A stretch of 58,929 bases of DNA from Corynebacterium yonathiae (GCF_022288805.1 NZ_JAKOPM010000014.1:1-58929); one strand, 5' to 3'; positions 34,497 to 50,430 are shown, counted from the first letter of the stretch. Notes: a model not told the origin generated them from the sequence alone. Translations and numbers: made by a program.

Positions 34497-35300
34497 ATGA
34501 ATTTGGATTTTGACTCTGCCTTTACTGAACGCACTCCGCGCATTGTTAATGCAGCTAAGCTGCACCGTGCGGCTAACCGGAAAAAGGCGAAGCAATTCCT
34601 CATTGAGGGAGAGAATGCGGTAGACGCGGCGGTATCTACTGGAGCTGCAGTCGACGTTTTTGTTACTGAGAAGGCGGCAGCGCGTTTCGGCGACATCATC
34701 ACTGCATGCGGCTACATGGGAGTGTACGTTCATCCCATCACCGATAAGGCGGCTAAGCACCTTTCCGATACCGCCACTACCACTGGACTCTTTGCGCTTT
34801 GCAAGCCGGTGCTCTGGTCCGCGGGCAAAATCCTCAACGGCAAACCAAGCCTCGTTTCCGTTCCCGTGCTCACTTCTGAGCCCGGAAATGCCGGCACCTT
34901 GATTAGAACCTCGGATGCAATGGGTGCCGATGGTGTCATCTTTGCAGGTGAGACCGTCGATCCCCTCAGCTGCAAGGTAGCGCGCGCTTCGACCGGCTCG
35001 CTGTTTCACGTTCCTGTCGCGCGGGACCCCAATATTAAAGACGTGCTGGGGCAATTGCGTAAGTCGGGCATGCAGATTGTGGCAACTGCTGCCGACGGTG
35101 AAGTGAACCTAGCGGAGGCAGATCTGTCCCAGCCAACCGCGTGGCTATTTGGTAATGAGGCGCATGGACTCGGCGAGCTGCTGGAGGAGGCAGATATGCG
35201 GGTGCGCATTCCCCTACGCGGACGCGCAGAATCCCTCAACCTGGCAACTGCTGCAAGCATTTGTCTTTATGAGTCGGCTAAGGCGCAAGACCCTAGCTAA
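34497..35300 (+). CDS. TrmH/SpoU family rRNA 2'-O-methyltransferase
   Basis: 267 residues. An N-terminal substrate-binding domain (AANRKKAKQFLIEGENAVDAA) precedes the SPOUT knot domain with PGNAGTLIRTSDAMGADGVIF (motif 1), TAWLFGNEAHGLG (motif 2) and RGRAESLNLATAASICLYE (motif 3), which bind SAM in the deep trefoil knot. It methylates ribose in rRNA (RlmB/TsnR group) or tRNA. Location between rplT and pheS is conserved in actinobacteria. Target position cannot be read from sequence. Confidence 0.92.
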   Translation: MNLDFDSAFTERTPRIVNAAKLHRAANRKKAKQFLIEGENAVDAAVSTGAAVDVFVTEKAAARFGDIITACGYMGVYVHPITDKAAKHLSDTATTTGLFALCKPVLWSAGKILNGKPSLVSVPVLTSEPGNAGTLIRTSDAMGADGVIFAGETVDPLSCKVARASTGSLFHVPVARDPNIKDVLGQLRKSGMQIVATAADGEVNLAEADLSQPTAWLFGNEAHGLGELLEEADMRVRIPLRGRAESLNLATAASICLYESAKAQDPS

Positions 35301-36449
<1,149 letters not shown>

Positions 36450-36473
36450 AACCCAGAAAGGATAGACACACTA

Positions 36474-38987
36474 ATGCTTATTTCCCAAGACTGGGTCACC
36501 CGCATCCTGGGCGCTAAGAACCCTGGTTGGAACGTTTCCGCTGCCGATATGGATTCCGGATTCGTGCGCGTTGGTTTTGAAACCGAGGGCTACGCCGCCA
36601 TCCCAGAGAGCACCGGTCCGCTGGTTATCGGCCAGGTCGTAGAGATCGAAGAACTTACGCAGTTCAAAAAGCCCATTCGCTATTGCCAGGTCAACGTAGG
36701 CCAGGCCAATGGTACGGGTGAGCTGCAGGGCATCATTTGTGGCGCTCGCAACTTCCGCCTGAATGACTATGTCGTCGTGGCCCTTCCAGGCTCCGAGCTT
36801 CCTGGCGGCTTCAAGATTGCGGCACGCGAGACCTACGACCACATTTCAAATGGCATGATGTGCTCCGGCGCTGAGCTCGGCTTGGGCGCGCAGGCCAATG
36901 GCATCATCGTCCTAGGCGATGAGGTTGCCGATAAAGTAGGCGAAGATGCCCGCTCGATTATTGGTTTGTACGATACGGACTTTGACGTCAACATTACTCC
37001 GGACCGTGGCTATGCGCTCTCCGTACGCGGATTGAGCCGTGAGATTGCCTCCGCGTTCGATCTTGAGTTTGCCGATATTGCCAAGGATCCTTCCTTAGCT
37101 GGCGTTGATACTTCCGCCGTGCCGGCGGCGCAGGGTTCGCTTCTCGACGTCACTGTAAATCCCGAAACCAAGGCGCAGCGCTTCGGTCTCCGCAAGGTCA
37201 GCGGCATTGACCCCCAAGCACGCACCCCATTTTGGCTGGAGCGCGAGCTTATGCTCTGCGGACAGCGCAGCGTGAACCTGCCCACCGATATTACTAACTA
37301 TGTGATGTTGCTTTTGGGCGCCCCAATGCATGCCTTTGATGCCAATGTGATCCAAGGCAGCCTCGTTGTCCGTAACGCGGACGAGGGCGAAAAATTCGAG
37401 ACGCTGGACCATATAAAGCGGGAACTTTCCGCAGAAGACGTGGTCATCTGTGATGACACTGGCATCCAGTCTTTGGCCGGTGTCATGGGCGGTACTACCT
37501 CTGAAATTTCGGCGGAGACCACCGATGTGGTCTTTGAATCGGCTATCTGGGATCCGATTACTGTTGCGCGCACCTGCCGCCGCCATAAGCTGTCTTCCGA
37601 GTCCTCTCGTCGCTTTGAGCGAGGCGTGGATCCAGCGATTGTAGAAGTCGCCCTAGATACCGCTTGTGCGCTGCTGCAGCAGCTGGCAGGCGGCACCATT
37701 GAGGAAGGCCGTACGCTTATCGGGGACGTCGCCAAGCCCGAGCCCATTTCTCTGCGCACCGCAAAGGCCAGCGAATATGCAGGCGTGGACTACGTCCGTG
37801 AGACCGTTATTTCCCGCCTAGAGGAAGTTGGTTGCACCGTTGCGGACGAAGGCGAGCGGCTCCAGGTAACACCGGCAACGTGGCGCACCGATATCTCGAT
37901 GGATGTTGACCTCATCGAGGAGATACTGCGTCTGGAAGGACTGGAGGATATTCCCACCGTCCTGCCAACCCCGGCTGGCGGCCGCGGGCTGGCCCCAGCG
38001 CAGAAGCGTCGCCGTGCTATTGGCCACGGCCTAGCCTATGCCGGCTATGCAGAGGTGTTGCCCGCACCGTTCGTAGCCAATGACACCTTCGAAGTGTGGG
38101 GCCTAGACAAGGACGATGCCCGCCGGCGCACCGTTGAGGTGCAAAATCCGCTGGAAGCGGATAAGGCCATCCTGTCTACGACGCTGCTGCCTAATATGCT
38201 AGAAGCTATCGGCCGCAATGTTGCGCGCGGCCGCAGCGACCTCGCCCTGTATGGCCTGCAGCAGGTGGCGTTTAAGCGCACTGATGCATCACCTATGCCG
38301 TCTGTAGCGCAGCGACCTTCTGAGCAAGTTATATCCGAACTCCTCGAGACCCTTCCTGAACAGCCGTTGCACGTGGCTACGGTGGCTACCGGCAATATCG
38401 AGCACGAAGGTCCGTGGGGCGAGGGCCGCGCATATAGTTATGCCGATGCGATCGAATCTGCCCGTCAGGTTGCTCGCGCTGCCGGTGTGGATATCGAACT
38501 GGAAGCAGCGCAAGTTCTGCCGTGGCACCCGGGCCGCTGTGCCGCTGTGAAGGTTGCCGGCACCGACGTGGTGTTGGGCCATGCCGGCGAGCTACACCCG
38601 CAGGTCTTAGAAGCTCTGAATCTGCCGGCACGCACCTGCGCTATGGAGCTGGATATCACCGCAATGCCGTTGGGGGAGAAGTTCCCCGCCCCGGTGCTGT
38701 CCTCGTTCCCGGCTTTGCATCAGGATATTGCCCTCGTAGTAGATGAAGATGTCCCAGCCGAGCGTGTACGTGTCACTGTGGAAGAGGGAGCGGGCGAGCT
38801 CATTGAGTCCGTGGAACTTTTCGATATCTTCCGTGGTGAGCAATTGGGTGAGGGCAAGAAGTCCTTGGCGTTCCAGCTCTTGTTCCGCGCTGCGGATCGC
38901 ACGTTGACCGATGAAGAGGTCAACGAGCACCGCACGGCGGCAGCGGAATTGGCTAAGCAGCGTCTGGGCGCAGAGATGCGCGCATAA
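36474..38987 (+). CDS. pheT: Phenylalanyl-tRNA synthetase beta subunit
   Basis: 837 residues, domains in order: N-terminal segment, EMAP-II-like tRNA-binding domain (about 45-150, [16 protein letters not shown]), B3/B4 editing domain ([20 protein letters not shown] region), B5 DNA-binding-like domain, the catalytic-like core ([21 protein letters not shown]), and the FDX-ACB anticodon-binding domain at the end ([20 protein letters not shown]). Editing of Tyr-tRNA-Phe resides here. Length is normal. Operon with pheS, ended by a strong terminator. Confidence 0.96.
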   Translation: MLISQDWVTRILGAKNPGWNVSAADMDSGFVRVGFETEGYAAIPESTGPLVIGQVVEIEELTQFKKPIRYCQVNVGQANGTGELQGIICGARNFRLNDYVVVALPGSELPGGFKIAARETYDHISNGMMCSGAELGLGAQANGIIVLGDEVADKVGEDARSIIGLYDTDFDVNITPDRGYALSVRGLSREIASAFDLEFADIAKDPSLAGVDTSAVPAAQGSLLDVTVNPETKAQRFGLRKVSGIDPQARTPFWLERELMLCGQRSVNLPTDITNYVMLLLGAPMHAFDANVIQGSLVVRNADEGEKFETLDHIKRELSAEDVVICDDTGIQSLAGVMGGTTSEISAETTDVVFESAIWDPITVARTCRRHKLSSESSRRFERGVDPAIVEVALDTACALLQQLAGGTIEEGRTLIGDVAKPEPISLRTAKASEYAGVDYVRETVISRLEEVGCTVADEGERLQVTPATWRTDISMDVDLIEEILRLEGLEDIPTVLPTPAGGRGLAPAQKRRRAIGHGLAYAGYAEVLPAPFVANDTFEVWGLDKDDARRRTVEVQNPLEADKAILSTTLLPNMLEAIGRNVARGRSDLALYGLQQVAFKRTDASPMPSVAQRPSEQVISELLETLPEQPLHVATVATGNIEHEGPWGEGRAYSYADAIESARQVARAAGVDIELEAAQVLPWHPGRCAAVKVAGTDVVLGHAGELHPQVLEALNLPARTCAMELDITAMPLGEKFPAPVLSSFPALHQDIALVVDEDVPAERVRVTVEEGAGELIESVELFDIFRGEQLGEGKKSLAFQLLFRAADRTLTDEEVNEHRTAAAELAKQRLGAEMRA

Positions 38988-39000
38988 CTAGCGCGAACGA

Positions 39001-39036
39001 AGGGGCGGTGAGATATAACTCACCGCCCCTTTTTTT
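39001..39036 (+). terminator. pheST terminator
   Basis: AGGGGCGGTGAG-ATATAA-CTCACCGCCCCT followed by seven T: a textbook intrinsic terminator 14 bases after pheT. Confidence 0.95.
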
Positions 39037-39086
39037 CATACATTTTTTCATCTTAATTGAGCGCAATTACCTGCAACGTTGCTTAA

Positions 39087-39129
39087 TTTGCATGAATAAC
39101 ATACGACTGAGTGTATTTATTGCTATAGT
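39087..39129 (+). promoter_or_regulatory. argC promoter with ArgR operator; leaderless start
   Basis: TATAGT at 39124-39129 lies eight bases before the argC ATG at 39137, so transcription would begin at or next to the start codon. Upstream, CATGAATAACATACG (39091-39105) and TGTATTTATTGC (39112-39123) resemble ARG-box half operators (TGAAT and AT-rich core) for ArgR, whose gene is in this operon. They cover the -35 region and part of the -10. Confidence 0.6.
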
Positions 39130-39136
39130 CGCCACT

Positions 39137-40180
39137 ATGACGATTTCAGTAGCAATAGCAGGGGCCACCGGATACGCAGGGAGCGAGATCCTCCGTTTGC
39201 TGTTGTCGCACCCAGCGTATCTAGGTGGGCATCTTCGCATTGGCGCGCTAACAGCCCATACCTCGGCCGGTAAGAACGTGGCAGAGCTTATGCCGCACCT
39301 TCCGCAGCTGGCAGATCGCGTCATTGCGGATACAACCATTGAAAACCTCCGCGGACATGACATCGTCTTTCTGGGCCTTCCACACGGTCACTCTGGTGCG
39401 ATTGCGCAGCAGGTCGGGCAGCGGACGACGGTGATCGATTGTGCAGCCGATTTTCGCCTCCGCAGCAAGGCGGATTGGGAGAATTTCTACGGCGGTGACT
39501 ATTCCGGCAGCTGGCCCTATGGAATCCCTGAGGTCCCTGGCAACCGGCAAGCGCTGCGCCGTACCAACCGAGTAGCCGTGCCGGGGTGCTTTCCTACGGC
39601 AGTAACCCTCGGTGTTCTGCCAGCAGTAGCGCACGGGCTCATTGAGCCCAGCCTCACGGCTATCGCTATCACCGGTGTGTCCGGCGCGGGCAAGAAAGCC
39701 TCTGTGGCGCAGCTGGGCGCGGAAACCATGGGAAACCTCAAGGCTTATAAACCTGGCGGGACGCATCGGCATACCCCAGAAATCCTGCAAAACCTGCAGC
39801 CATTTGTCCAAGAAGAGCTCACTGTGAGCTTCACACCCGTTCTCGCCCCCTTAACGCGAGGGATCCTGGCGACGACTACGGCGGAGCTCAAAGAGGGCAT
39901 CGGCAAGCGTGAGGTAGAAAGCGCATTCGGTGAATTTTATGCCCAGGAACCGTTTTGTCGCGTCCTTCCTGCCGGGCAGCAGCCCGAGACCCAAAACGTA
40001 GTGGGAACCAACATGGTCCATATTCAAGCTCATGTGGATGAACGCGCCAGACGCCTGGTGGTCACCGCAGCGCTGGACAACCTGTGCAAAGGGACAGCCG
40101 GCGCCGCCGTGCAATGCATGAATCTAACACTTGGTTGGGAAGAAACCCTGGGTCTGCCGCAAGCGGCCGTGGCCCCATAA
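39137..40180 (+). CDS. argC: N-acetyl-gamma-glutamyl-phosphate reductase
   Basis: 347 residues from ATG 39137 ([20 protein letters not shown]). The NADPH-binding GATGYAGSE begins at residue 9; the catalytic Cys is in [15 protein letters not shown] near residue 150. It reduces N-acetylglutamyl phosphate to the semialdehyde, third step of arginine synthesis. First gene of argCJBDFR; the open frame extends upstream to 39008 only through terminator and operator sequence. Transcript probably leaderless. Confidence 0.96.
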   Translation: MTISVAIAGATGYAGSEILRLLLSHPAYLGGHLRIGALTAHTSAGKNVAELMPHLPQLADRVIADTTIENLRGHDIVFLGLPHGHSGAIAQQVGQRTTVIDCAADFRLRSKADWENFYGGDYSGSWPYGIPEVPGNRQALRRTNRVAVPGCFPTAVTLGVLPAVAHGLIEPSLTAIAITGVSGAGKKASVAQLGAETMGNLKAYKPGGTHRHTPEILQNLQPFVQEELTVSFTPVLAPLTRGILATTTAELKEGIGKREVESAFGEFYAQEPFCRVLPAGQQPETQNVVGTNMVHIQAHVDERARRLVVTAALDNLCKGTAGAAVQCMNLTLGWEETLGLPQAAVAP

Positions 40181-40196
40181 GAACTAGGAGAGAACA

Positions 40197-41366
40197 ATGT
40201 CTACAGCTGGAATTACCGGACCCGCCGGATTTAGTGCCGGCGCCACTACAGCGGGGATTAAACCCTCCGGCAAACCCGATATGGCCCTAGTGGTCAATAA
40301 CGGACCGCGGTTCGATGCAGCCGCAGTATTTACCCGCAACCGTGTGGTGGCCTCGCCGGTGAAACTATCCCGCAAAGCAGTAGCCGATGGTCAGCTTGCC
40401 GCGGTCATCTTTAACTCTGGGAACGCTAATGCGTGCAATGGCGCGCAGGGTGATGCGGACGCTTCCGCGTTGGTGGGCAAGGTGGCCCAGACCTTGAGCC
40501 TTCCGGAAGGAGATATTGCCGCCTGCTCGACGGGGCTTATTGGTGATCCCTTGCCTATGCAGAAGGCGTTGGCTGGAGCAGCTTCCGTGACGAAGGACTT
40601 GGGTACGAGCGCGAATCATGCCCACGCAGCGGCCGAGGCAATTTTAACCACCGATACCGTGACCAAGGAAGCAGCCTATGCCGGAGACGGTTGGTCGGTG
40701 GGGGCTATGGGTAAGGGGGTGGGCATGATGGCTCCCTCGCTAGCGACGATGTTGGTGTGTATTACTACCGACGCCACCGCTAGTTCCTCTGCTCTACAAA
40801 GCGCCTTGAATAAGGCCGTGTTGCAGACCTTCAATACCCTCGACGTAGATGGATCTACCTCTACTAATGACACGGTGATCCTCATGGCCTCTGGGGCTTC
40901 GGCTGTTTCGCCCAGCCAAGAAGAGCTGGATAGGGCGGTGCTCGCGGTTTGCGCGGACATAGCGGATCAACTGCAAGCAGATGCGGAAGGCGTAACTAGA
41001 CGCGTCAAGATTACCGTGGAAGGAACCGCTACCGACGATCAGGCACTTAACGCCGCGCGTACTTTGGGTCGCGACAACCTGTTCAAGTGTGCCATGTTTG
41101 GCTCTGATCCGAACTGGGGCCGCGTCCTCGCGGCGGTGGGAATGGCAGACGCCGAAATGGATCCGGAAAATATCTCCGTGTACTTCAATGACCAGCCGGT
41201 CTGCCGGGCATCGACGGGGGTACCTGGGGCGCGCGAGGTGGACCTTAGCGGAACCAATATTGAAGTTCGGGTGGATCTAGGCACGGGAGGTGCGGGGTCT
41301 GCCTTCGTGCGGACTACGGATCTTTCCCACGCCTACGTGGAAATCAACTCGGCGTATAGCTCCTAG
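40197..41366 (+). CDS. argJ: Ornithine acetyltransferase / N-acetylglutamate synthase
   Basis: 389 residues. The precursor cleaves itself before Thr184 ([17 protein letters not shown]), which becomes the nucleophile of the beta chain. It moves the acetyl group from N-acetylornithine to glutamate, making the cyclic arginine pathway; whether it also uses acetyl-CoA cannot be seen. The start at 40197 follows AGGAGAG. No argA is present in the window, consistent with the recycling route of corynebacteria. Confidence 0.96.
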   Translation: MSTAGITGPAGFSAGATTAGIKPSGKPDMALVVNNGPRFDAAAVFTRNRVVASPVKLSRKAVADGQLAAVIFNSGNANACNGAQGDADASALVGKVAQTLSLPEGDIAACSTGLIGDPLPMQKALAGAASVTKDLGTSANHAHAAAEAILTTDTVTKEAAYAGDGWSVGAMGKGVGMMAPSLATMLVCITTDATASSSALQSALNKAVLQTFNTLDVDGSTSTNDTVILMASGASAVSPSQEELDRAVLAVCADIADQLQADAEGVTRRVKITVEGTATDDQALNAARTLGRDNLFKCAMFGSDPNWGRVLAAVGMADAEMDPENISVYFNDQPVCRASTGVPGAREVDLSGTNIEVRVDLGTGGAGSAFVRTTDLSHAYVEINSAYSS

Positions 41367-41373
41367 GGAAACG

Positions 41374-42311
41374 ATGAGAATGTGTAGTGGACTGAGTGAC
41401 CAAGAGCGCGCCACTGTTCTAGCGGATGCCCTCCCATGGCTCCAGCATTACCGTGACACCATCGTGGTAGTGAAATACGGCGGAAACGCCATGGTGGATG
41501 AGGAGCTAAAAGCCGCCTTTGCTGCGGATATGGCCTTTTTACGCACCGTTGGTGTCCACCCCGTGGTTGTACACGGCGGCGGACCACAGATTAACTCCAT
41601 GCTGCGCAAGCTTGGTCTTGAAGGGGAGTTTCGGGGCGGATTCCGCGTCACCTCACCGGAGATTATGGACGTGGTGCGCATGGTGCTCTTTGGGCAGGTG
41701 GGCCGCGGATTGGTCAACCTTATCAATTCGCATGGCCCTTATGCGGTGGGAACCTCTGGTGAGGACGCAGGACTTTTCCGGGCCACGAAGAGGTTGGTGG
41801 AAGTCAATGGTGAACCTACCGATATCGGCATGGTGGGAGAGATTGTGGAAGTCAACCCGGCGGCGGTGATGGACATAATCGAGGCCGGACGCATCCCGGT
41901 GGTCTCGACTATCGCTCCAGGAGATGATGGCGCGGTTTATAACATCAACGCCGATAGTGCGGCGGGTGCTTTAGCCAGCGCGATTGGGGCGGAGCGCTTG
42001 GTCATCCTCACCAACGTGGAAGGCCTTTATACGGACTGGCCGAACCGCGAGTCTCTCGTCTCCAAGATTGAGTGTGGCCAGCTTTCCAAGCTTCTTCCGC
42101 GATTGGACTCAGGCATGATCCCCAAGATGGAGTCCTGCCACAAGGCAGTACAGGCTGGGGTATCGGCCGCACATGTTATCGACGGCCGGATAGGCCATTC
42201 GGTGCTCCTGGAGCTTCTGACACCAGGCGGTGTCGGAACCATGGTGCTGCCGGACGACTATGACAAACACAATTATCCCGAAGGGACCATCTTTAGGAAG
42301 GATGATGAGAA

Positions 42312-42315
<4 letters not shown>
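41374..42315 (+). CDS. argB: Acetylglutamate kinase
   Basis: 313 residues from ATG 41374 with TAGGGAAA upstream; ATG 41380 is an alternative. Features: [15 protein letters not shown] (ATP-binding Lys), [16 protein letters not shown], and [29 protein letters not shown]. It phosphorylates N-acetylglutamate, the arginine-inhibited step. The N-terminal helix preceding the kinase fold is typical of arginine-sensitive hexameric enzymes. Its stop overlaps the argD start (ATGA). Confidence 0.96.
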
Positions 42316-44407
<2,092 letters not shown>

Positions 44408-44410
44408 GTA

Positions 44411-44893
44411 ATGAACACCCCGACCACTCGCAATGCTCGGCAGGCCAAGATCCTGGAAATTTTGGATCGCAATCGCGTCACCAGCCAGGTGCAACTTTCC
44501 GAGCTGCTTCTCGCAGATGGTATCGACATCACGCAAGCCACGTTATCCCGTGACTTGGATGAGTTGGGGGCGAAGAAGGTAAAGCGCGATGGTGGTCGTT
44601 CCTATTATGTGGTCGGCGGTGAGCTAGAGCAATTTGAAGATCAGGTAGGCGGCCCCCGCGAAAAATTACGACGGATGCTCGATGAGCTGGTGGTATCCCA
44701 TGACTCCTCCGGAAATATTGCGATGCTGCGTACGCCAGCCGGCGCGGCCCAGTATCTTGCCAGCTTCATTGACAGGGTGGGGTTGCATGACGTCATCGGT
44801 TGTATTGCCGGAGATGACACTATCTTCGTCCTGGCGTGCGAGGGGGTTACGGGCGCTGAGCTAGCAGTGACGCTCACTACCCGGAATATTTAA
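44411..44893 (+). CDS. argR: Arginine repressor
   Basis: 160 residues. The N-terminal winged helix ([37 protein letters not shown]) binds ARG boxes; the C-terminal domain ([32 protein letters not shown]) binds arginine and makes hexamers. Three bases after argF, so its own level follows the operon it represses. Targets probably include the sites before argC and argG. Confidence 0.96.
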   Translation: MNTPTTRNARQAKILEILDRNRVTSQVQLSELLLADGIDITQATLSRDLDELGAKKVKRDGGRSYYVVGGELEQFEDQVGGPREKLRRMLDELVVSHDSSGNIAMLRTPAGAAQYLASFIDRVGLHDVIGCIAGDDTIFVLACEGVTGAELAVTLTTRNI

Positions 44894-44917
44894 GCGGCGG
44901 TGGTGGTAATCCACACT

Positions 44918-44952
44918 ATGGTCGTATATTATGTACTTAAATGAATTGTTTC
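44918..44952 (+). promoter_or_regulatory. argG promoter region with ARG-box-like sequence
   Basis: TATATT at 44925-44930 is a -10 candidate, and ATGTACTTAAATGAATTG (44931-44948) contains the TGAAT core with AT-rich flank expected for ArgR. The ribosome binding site AAGGAG follows before ATG 44975. Separate control of argGH is inferred. Confidence 0.45.
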
Positions 44953-44974
44953 CAATAGAGCAAGGAGATCTAGC

Positions 44975-46195
44975 ATGTCCGCACGCGTAGTCTTGGCCTA
45001 CTCTGGTGGCCTCGATACTTCCGTTGCCATTCCATACCTGGCAAAAATGACCGGCGGTGATGTTGTTGCCGTTTCGCTAGACCTAGGTCAGGGCGGCGAG
45101 GATATGGAATCGGTGCGCCAGCGTGCACTTGATTGCGGTGCCGTAGAGTCCATCGTCATTGATGCTAAGGACGAATTCGCAGAGGAATACTGCGTTCCCA
45201 CCATCAAGGCAAACGGCATGTACATGAAGCAGTATCCCTTGGTATCGGCCATTTCCCGTCCGCTCATTACCAAGCATCTGGTAAAGGCCGCCCAGGAATT
45301 CGGTGGCACCCACGTCTCCCACGGCTGCACTGGCAAGGGTAATGACCAGGTACGCTTCGAAGTTTCGTTCCGTGCTCAGGATCCGTCCCTGGAAATCATC
45401 GCCCCGGCACGTGATTATGCCTGGACTCGCGATAAGGCCATCGCCTTCGCCGAAGAGATTGATCTGCCGATTGAGCAGTCTGCTGCCTCGCCATTTTCCA
45501 TCGACCAGAACCTGTGGGGCCGCGCCGTCGAAACTGGATTCCTAGAGGATCTGTGGAACCCGCCTACAAAGGACCTATACGCCTACACCGAGGACCCTGG
45601 TCTGGGCAATGCCCCGGATGAAATCATTATCTCCTTCGAAAAGGGTATCCCAGTAGCGGTCGACGGCCAGAAGATGTCTGCGCTGCAGATTATTGAAGAA
45701 GTCAACCGCCGTGCAGGTGCGCAGGGAATTGGACGCCTCGATATGGTGGAGGACCGCTTGGTGGGCATCAAGTCCCGCGAAGTTTATGAGGCGCCGGGTG
45801 CAATGGTTCTTATTCAGGCCCATGAGGCTCTCGAGGATGTCACTGTGGAGCGCGAGCTGGCACGCTACAAGCGCTTGACCGATGCTCGTTGGTCCGAAGA
45901 GGTATATGACGGACTTTGGCACTCGCCGCTCAAGCGTTCCCTGGATGCCTTCATTGAGGAGTCCCAGGAAAACGTCACCGGCGATATTCGTCTGAGCATG
46001 CACGCGGGCTCCGCTACGGTCACCGGTCGTCGTTCTGGCCAGTCCCTGTACTCCTTTGACCTGGCCACTTATGACACCGGCGATACCTTCGACCAGACCG
46101 CTGCCAAGGGCTTTGTGCAGCTGCACGGCTTGTCTATCCAGATCTCTAACCAGCGTGACCGCGATGGCGGTTTCCCTACCAGCGCTCAGAAGTAG
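44975..46195 (+). CDS. argG: Argininosuccinate synthase
   Basis: 406 residues. The PP-loop [18 protein letters not shown] starts at residue 5; [18 protein letters not shown] is the citrulline/aspartate site. It joins citrulline and aspartate using ATP. Codon use is strongly biased to preferred codons. Separated from argR by 81 bases containing a promoter and an ARG-box-like site; argH follows after 6 bases. Confidence 0.97.
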   Translation: MSARVVLAYSGGLDTSVAIPYLAKMTGGDVVAVSLDLGQGGEDMESVRQRALDCGAVESIVIDAKDEFAEEYCVPTIKANGMYMKQYPLVSAISRPLITKHLVKAAQEFGGTHVSHGCTGKGNDQVRFEVSFRAQDPSLEIIAPARDYAWTRDKAIAFAEEIDLPIEQSAASPFSIDQNLWGRAVETGFLEDLWNPPTKDLYAYTEDPGLGNAPDEIIISFEKGIPVAVDGQKMSALQIIEEVNRRAGAQGIGRLDMVEDRLVGIKSREVYEAPGAMVLIQAHEALEDVTVERELARYKRLTDARWSEEVYDGLWHSPLKRSLDAFIEESQENVTGDIRLSMHAGSATVTGRRSGQSLYSFDLATYDTGDTFDQTAAKGFVQLHGLSIQISNQRDRDGGFPTSAQK

Positions 46196-46198
46196 TAG

Positions 46199-47632
<1,434 letters not shown>

Positions 47633-47649
47633 CTAATGCGACCTCTAAA

Positions 47650-47681
47650 AACCGCATGACCCCGTGGTCATGCGGTTCTTT
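47650..47681 (+). terminator. argGH terminator
   Basis: AACCGCATGACC-CCGT-GGTCATGCGGTT, a perfect 12-pair stem followed by CTTTT, 17 bases after argH. Confidence 0.92.
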
Positions 47682-47851
47682 TATGTCTAGGTGTGGGGGG
47701 AGGGGATTGATCCCTATTCCCAACCTGCCAACTGCGTTGTTGAACATAATGGGGGTACTGGTGATATGGATTACAGTATGTTGCGTTAGTATCTTTGCAG
47801 AGAATGTGACTTAGCAGACGCATTCCCCGCAATGAAAGGACGATCTCTCCT

Positions 47852-49369
47852 ATGACAGTAAATTCTCCACCGCCCACAGCTGGGCCGCATGAGAATGAGA
47901 AGGCGGTTTACGCCTCGGAAGACCATGGCTTGCAAAAAGGCATGGGAAATCGCCAGCTGCAGATGATTGCTATCGGTTCCGCAATCGGTACCGGTCTCCT
48001 CTTGGGCACCGGGAGCCGCTTACAAGATGCCGGACCGTTCCTAGCGGTGCTGTACCTTATTTGTGGTTTCTTCGGCTATATCATCCTGCGCTCTCTAGGC
48101 GAGCTCATCGTCTACCGCCCTAGCTCGGGCTCCTTCGTTTCCTATGCCCGCGAGTTCTACGGCGAGAAGACCGCATTCGTTACAGGCTGGCTGTACTGGG
48201 GAAACTGGGCCATGACTTTGGTGGCGGATGGCACAGCCGTAGCCATCTATATCAAGTGGTTTAGCCAGTACACCTCGTGGCTTGATGCCATCCCGCAGTG
48301 GACGCTCGCACTCGTAGTCATTTGCGGCATTCTGGTGTTCAATATGCTATCGGTGAAAATCTTTGGCGAGCTGGAGTATTGGTTCTCTCTGATTAAGATT
48401 GTTGCGCTGATCATCTTCATGTTGGTGGCGATCGGTGTCCTCATCTTCGGCCATCCGAGTGGTGATCCCACCGGCTTTAGCCTTATTTCCGATACCGGCG
48501 GTTGGCTACCTAATGGCCTTATGCCTGCCGTAATCGTTATCCAGGGTGTTGTTTTCGCCTACGCTGGCATTGAGCTCGTTGGTACCACCTCTGGCGAAAC
48601 CAAGAACGTAGAAAAGCACATCCCGCGTGCGGTCAATAACGTGTTGCTGCGCATCTTGATTTTTTACTTCGGCTCCGTGCTGTTGTTGACCCTCGTATTG
48701 CCGTACACCGAATACGTTGCAGATGTATCTCCGTTCGTGACCTTCTTTGAGTCGCTCGGCGTTGGCGCAGCCGCACCGATTTTCCAGTTGGTAGTTATTA
48801 CCGCTGCAATTTCTTCGCTCAATGCCGGTCTCTATTCCACCGGCCGCATTATGTACAACATGTCCACCTCCGGCTCGGGCCCGAAGTTCGGCGCGCGCAT
48901 GTCTAAGTCGGGCGTGCCTTATGGCGGCATCGTTATGGCCGCGATGGTGGGCTTGGTAGGCGTCTTTCTCAACTATGTGGTGCCGGAGATGGCCTTCGAA
49001 ATCGTACTTAACCTTGCAGCCTTGGGCACCTTGGCTTCTTGGGGCGCAGTTGCGCTCGCGCATCTAAAGTTTGTGCGTCTGTCCAAGACCGGGAGCTACA
49101 CCCGCCCGGGTTATCGCTCGCCATTCGGCGAAGGCGGAGACTGGGCGGTGCTGATCTTTATTGGTCTGGTCATTATCCTGATGGCCTTTGATTATCCAAT
49201 CGGCACCTATGCGCTTGCGTCGACTCTGCTCCTTGTTCCGGTCTTTATGGCAATGTGGTACGCATGGCGCGACCGCATTCGCACCATTGCGGAAGAGAGG
49301 AAGGCGAAGCACTTGCCAACTTCTAGCTTCCCGGCCGCACCTCAAACAGACCTACACCCAAAGAAATAG
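47852..49369 (+). CDS. Amino acid permease, APC superfamily (AnsP/AAT-like)
   Basis: 505 residues, about 12 membrane segments. The opening RQLQMIAIGSAIGTGLLLGTGSRL is the AAT-family signature for helix 1, and GIELVGTTSGETKNVEKHIPRAV that of the loop after helix 6. Closest in type to asparagine or other neutral amino acid permeases such as AnsP, but the substrate is unproven. A leader of about 170 bases separates it from the argH terminator. It ends 13 bases before the ornithine cyclodeaminase gene, so import of ornithine, arginine or proline is a reasonable guess. Confidence 0.88.
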   Translation: MTVNSPPPTAGPHENEKAVYASEDHGLQKGMGNRQLQMIAIGSAIGTGLLLGTGSRLQDAGPFLAVLYLICGFFGYIILRSLGELIVYRPSSGSFVSYAREFYGEKTAFVTGWLYWGNWAMTLVADGTAVAIYIKWFSQYTSWLDAIPQWTLALVVICGILVFNMLSVKIFGELEYWFSLIKIVALIIFMLVAIGVLIFGHPSGDPTGFSLISDTGGWLPNGLMPAVIVIQGVVFAYAGIELVGTTSGETKNVEKHIPRAVNNVLLRILIFYFGSVLLLTLVLPYTEYVADVSPFVTFFESLGVGAAAPIFQLVVITAAISSLNAGLYSTGRIMYNMSTSGSGPKFGARMSKSGVPYGGIVMAAMVGLVGVFLNYVVPEMAFEIVLNLAALGTLASWGAVALAHLKFVRLSKTGSYTRPGYRSPFGEGGDWAVLIFIGLVIILMAFDYPIGTYALASTLLLVPVFMAMWYAWRDRIRTIAEERKAKHLPTSSFPAAPQTDLHPKK

Positions 49370-49382
49370 GAAAGGAATTCTA

Positions 49383-50420
49383 ATGAACCACGCTGTTAAG
49401 TTTGTTGACGTAGAAAATATGGCGCGTTGGATTCAGCGCGAAGGCGTAGAAAACATCATTACCGGAATGGTGGATTACCTCGAGGCTGACTACCGCGAGT
49501 GGGAGCGCTTTGACAAGATTCCGCGCGTTGCCTCTCACACCCCGTTCGGCGTCATTGAGCTCATGCCAACGTCCAATGGCAAGGAGTATTCCTTCAAGTA
49601 CGTCAACGGTCACCCGTCCAATCCTGCCCGTGGCTTCCAGACCGTTACCGCCTTTGGCGTGCTTGCCGACGTCGACAATGGCTACCCCACCTTCGAAGCC
49701 GAGATGACGTTGCTTACTGCACTGCGTACCGCCGCAACCTCCGCCATGGTAGCCAAGCACTTGGCGCGCAAGGACTCCAAGCGCATGGCCATGGTCGGTG
49801 CCGGCTCCCAGTCCGAGTTCCAGGCGCTTGGCTTCCGCGGCGTGATGGGTATCGAGGACATCACCATTTATGACATCGATCCTGAGGCGGTGGAGAAGTT
49901 CAAGCGCAACCTGGAGCCGCTGGGCTTTAATATCACCGCCTGCTCCAGCGTCGACGAGGCGGTTCTGGGTGCAGACATCATCACCACCTGTACCGCAGAC
50001 AAGGCGCAGAACCAGATTCTGGCTGAGCGCCACGTCGCCCCAGGTGTCCACCTGAACGCTGTGGGCGGCGACTGCCCGGGCAAGACCGAGCTGGAGAGCT
50101 CCATCCTGGACAAGTCCAAGGTCTTCGTGGAGTTCCCGGAGCAGACCCGCATCGAGGGCGAAATTCAGCAGAAGCCGGAAGACTTCCCGGTTGTTGAGTT
50201 CTACCAGGTGCTCACCGGCCAGGCTACCGGCCGCGATGACGATGAGCAGATCACCCTCTTTGATGATGTCGGATTCGCAATCAACGACTTCTCCGCGCTG
50301 CGTTACCTGCGTGATTCTGTCAAGGGTACCGACTTGGAGTCCGAGATCGATATCATTGCCAACCCGGATGATCCCAAGGATCTCTTCTCCTTGGTTGCCA
50401 ACGTACCGTCCCTGCTTTAA
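49383..50420 (+). CDS. ocd: Ornithine cyclodeaminase (mu-crystallin family)
   Basis: 345 residues from ATG 49383, with AGGAAAGG upstream; the longer frame lies in the permease gene. NAD-binding Rossmann motif MAMVGAGSQSEFQALGF, then VHLNAVGGDCPGKTELESS and LFDDVGFAINDFSALRYL, which match ornithine cyclodeaminases rather than alanine dehydrogenases of the same family. It would turn ornithine into proline and ammonia in one NAD-dependent step. In one operon with the permease, next to the arginine genes. Followed by a strong terminator. Confidence 0.9.
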   Translation: MNHAVKFVDVENMARWIQREGVENIITGMVDYLEADYREWERFDKIPRVASHTPFGVIELMPTSNGKEYSFKYVNGHPSNPARGFQTVTAFGVLADVDNGYPTFEAEMTLLTALRTAATSAMVAKHLARKDSKRMAMVGAGSQSEFQALGFRGVMGIEDITIYDIDPEAVEKFKRNLEPLGFNITACSSVDEAVLGADIITTCTADKAQNQILAERHVAPGVHLNAVGGDCPGKTELESSILDKSKVFVEFPEQTRIEGEIQQKPEDFPVVEFYQVLTGQATGRDDDEQITLFDDVGFAINDFSALRYLRDSVKGTDLESEIDIIANPDDPKDLFSLVANVPSLL

Positions 50421-50430
50421 GGCGAAGATG

